This document shows positions 63,057 through 64,000 of a stretch of 64,000 nucleotides of DNA, one piece after another. Source of the DNA: CAVQRC01 sp963715045 (GTDB lineage: Bacteria > Planctomycetota > Planctomycetia > Pirellulales > Lacipirellulaceae); assembly GCA_963715045.1 (NCBI GenBank), contig CAVQRC010000001.1, positions 186,001 through 250,000 of the forward strand, read 5' to 3'. The translations under genes and the position numbers were made by a program. Each line of letters opens with the position of its first letter. The first letter of the stretch is position 1. The notes beneath the pieces are model-generated. The model worked only from the letters and a program-made list of their open reading frames with translations, ran no database searches and had not been told where the DNA came from.

Positions 63057-64000
63057 GTGGTACCCTCACGCTGGCCGATTCGAAGCAAGTTTGGTCTCGG
63101 GATCGCCCTGGTACTCGTGATCGTCCTGACGTTGTTCACCAGCGCCTACTACGGACTGTACGCCTACCGCGAGCTCGTCAAAGGCCTCAGCCTGCGTTCG
63201 GCGGAAATCCCGCTGGCGATCGAACTCAGCGAAACGGTGAGCAAGCTGAACCTGATTCTGGCCCGGGCTCGAACCGTCTCCGAGATCTCCAATGAGGTTG
63301 GCCGGATTCCGCTGGGAGGTTCAGGTTCGCTGGACCTTCAGCGCCGTCGAGAAGACTTTCGGGACGCGTTCGACAACTTTCAAGCGGTCGCCCAGCGGTA
63401 CCGCCAGCAGCTCGACGTCAATCGACTGCGGAACGCGGGGAGGATTGCGGACGATCGGAAGGAGCGGTTGACGCTCGCCGAAATCGATCATGTCGTCGAC
63501 CGCATGGACGCACGGCAGGAAGGTCGCGACTGGCTGTTCACCGAGATCGCCGTCGCCGATTTGGAGCAGGACGCAGAACAGTTGCAGTCGCTGGTGAATC
63601 AACTGCCTGGACACTTGCAGCAGAAACTGGGCTCGCTGGCCTACGACGTCCGCGTGCAATATCGCACGGCGATTGTGATCGCCTGGTCGTCATTGTTGTT
63701 GGCGCTGATGATGCTGGGCCTGTTCTTTCTGATGTTTCGGAAATGGATCGTGTTCCCCTTGCGGGCATTGTTCGAGGGTTCGCGGAAGGTAGCCGACGGC
63801 AACTATGACTTTCGCGTGCACCTTGAGACGGGCGATGAGATGGGCCAGCTGGCCGAGTCGATGAACACGATGACGGCGGAGTTTCAGCGGATTCGCGACG
63901 ATCTGGATGCACAGGTTCGGGAGCGGACCAAGCAGGTCGTGCGGAATGAGCAACTGGCGAGCGTGGGGTTTCTGGCAGCCGGAGTTGCCCACGAGATCAA
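63057..64000 (+). CDS. Sensor histidine kinase, N-terminal part (runs off the window)
   Basis: This reading frame has a GTG start at 63057, with AGGA 9 bases upstream, and stays open to the window end (314 residues). It begins 'VVPSRWPIRSKFGLGIALVLV', with a first membrane helix, then a periplasmic helical sensor of about 180 residues. A second membrane helix ('VIAWSSLLLALMMLGLFFLMF'), a HAMP domain ('PLRALFEGSRKVADGNYDFRV') and the start of HisKA with 'LASVGFLAAGVAHEI' (phospho-acceptor His) follow. The ligand is unknown. The catalytic domain lies outside the window. Confidence 0.9.
   Translation, partial: MVPSRWPIRSKFGLGIALVLVIVLTLFTSAYYGLYAYRELVKGLSLRSAEIPLAIELSETVSKLNLILARARTVSEISNEVGRIPLGGSGSLDLQRRREDFRDAFDNFQAVAQRYRQQLDVNRLRNAGRIADDRKERLTLAEIDHVVDRMDARQEGRDWLFTEIAVADLEQDAEQLQSLVNQLPGHLQQKLGSLAYDVRVQYRTAIVIAWSSLLLALMMLGLFFLMFRKWIVFPLRALFEGSRKVADGNYDFRVHLETGDEMGQLAESMNTMTAEFQRIRDDLDAQVRERTKQVVRNEQLASVGFLAAGVAHEI

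Overview
The window looks like a chromosomal segment of a G+C-rich planctomycete. This is an inference from several things seen together. They are a complete 14-gene nuo operon with a short NuoG, a lysine-rich histone H1-like protein, lpxB and an MCE/Mla transport operon (so a diderm envelope), a small exported Tyr/His-rich protein with a 'YHYPYVYYPQNF' stretch, and a membrane protein whose N-terminus has the 'FRFRIRDL' type seen in planctomycete proteins. No rRNA, tRNA, CRISPR array, prophage or transposase was recognised.

Layout. 1-12.3 kb: end of fabF, an exported secretin-like protein, ruvB, a carboxypeptidase-regulatory-like membrane protein, a HTH/PIN toxin-antitoxin pair, a PrsW-like intramembrane protease, two tandem zinc-ribbon membrane proteins, ruvA and ruvC. 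12.3-22.8 kb: cysS, ispF, a membrane protein, metK, a mannose-1-phosphate guanylyltransferase, an alpha/beta hydrolase, ruvX, an SDR protein, an MBL-fold hydrolase and a small exported protein. 23.5-38.9 kb: nuoABCDEFGHIJKLMN, all on +, the NADH:quinone oxidoreductase. 38.9-42.4 kb: a PAS/AAA/Fis regulator without GAFTGA, an unknown protein, mrp and the H1-like gene. 42.7-50.6 kb: SGNH hydrolase, M50 protease, lpxB, a YHS-like exported protein, an MFS transporter, a CYTH protein, an aroF-type DAHP synthase and thiE. 51.3-64 kb: clpC, an AAA/zinc-ribbon protein, mlaE-mlaF-mlaD, a PEGA lipoprotein, a PP2C phosphatase, an LptF/G-family permease and the first part of a sensor histidine kinase.

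Two features run through the window. First, at least thirteen single-base frame breaks interrupt otherwise well-conserved genes, including cysS, metK, aroF, thiE and nuoD. Each is repaired by adding or removing one base, so uncorrected sequencing or assembly indels are the most likely cause. The affected genes are reported as full-length CDS with the break positions.

Second, intergenic DNA is rich in short tandem arrays with 7-, 8- or 9-base periods. In five places (ruvA, ruvX, nuoK, nuoM, lpxB) such an array, with its C-rich strand as the mRNA sense strand, ends 1-8 bases before the start codon in place of a Shine-Dalgarno sequence. Compact stem-loops with GCGAAGC or GCTTCGC cores cluster near 5.3 kb. 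These arrays and hairpins are the least explained signals here. The protein-coding content itself is mostly ordinary housekeeping.
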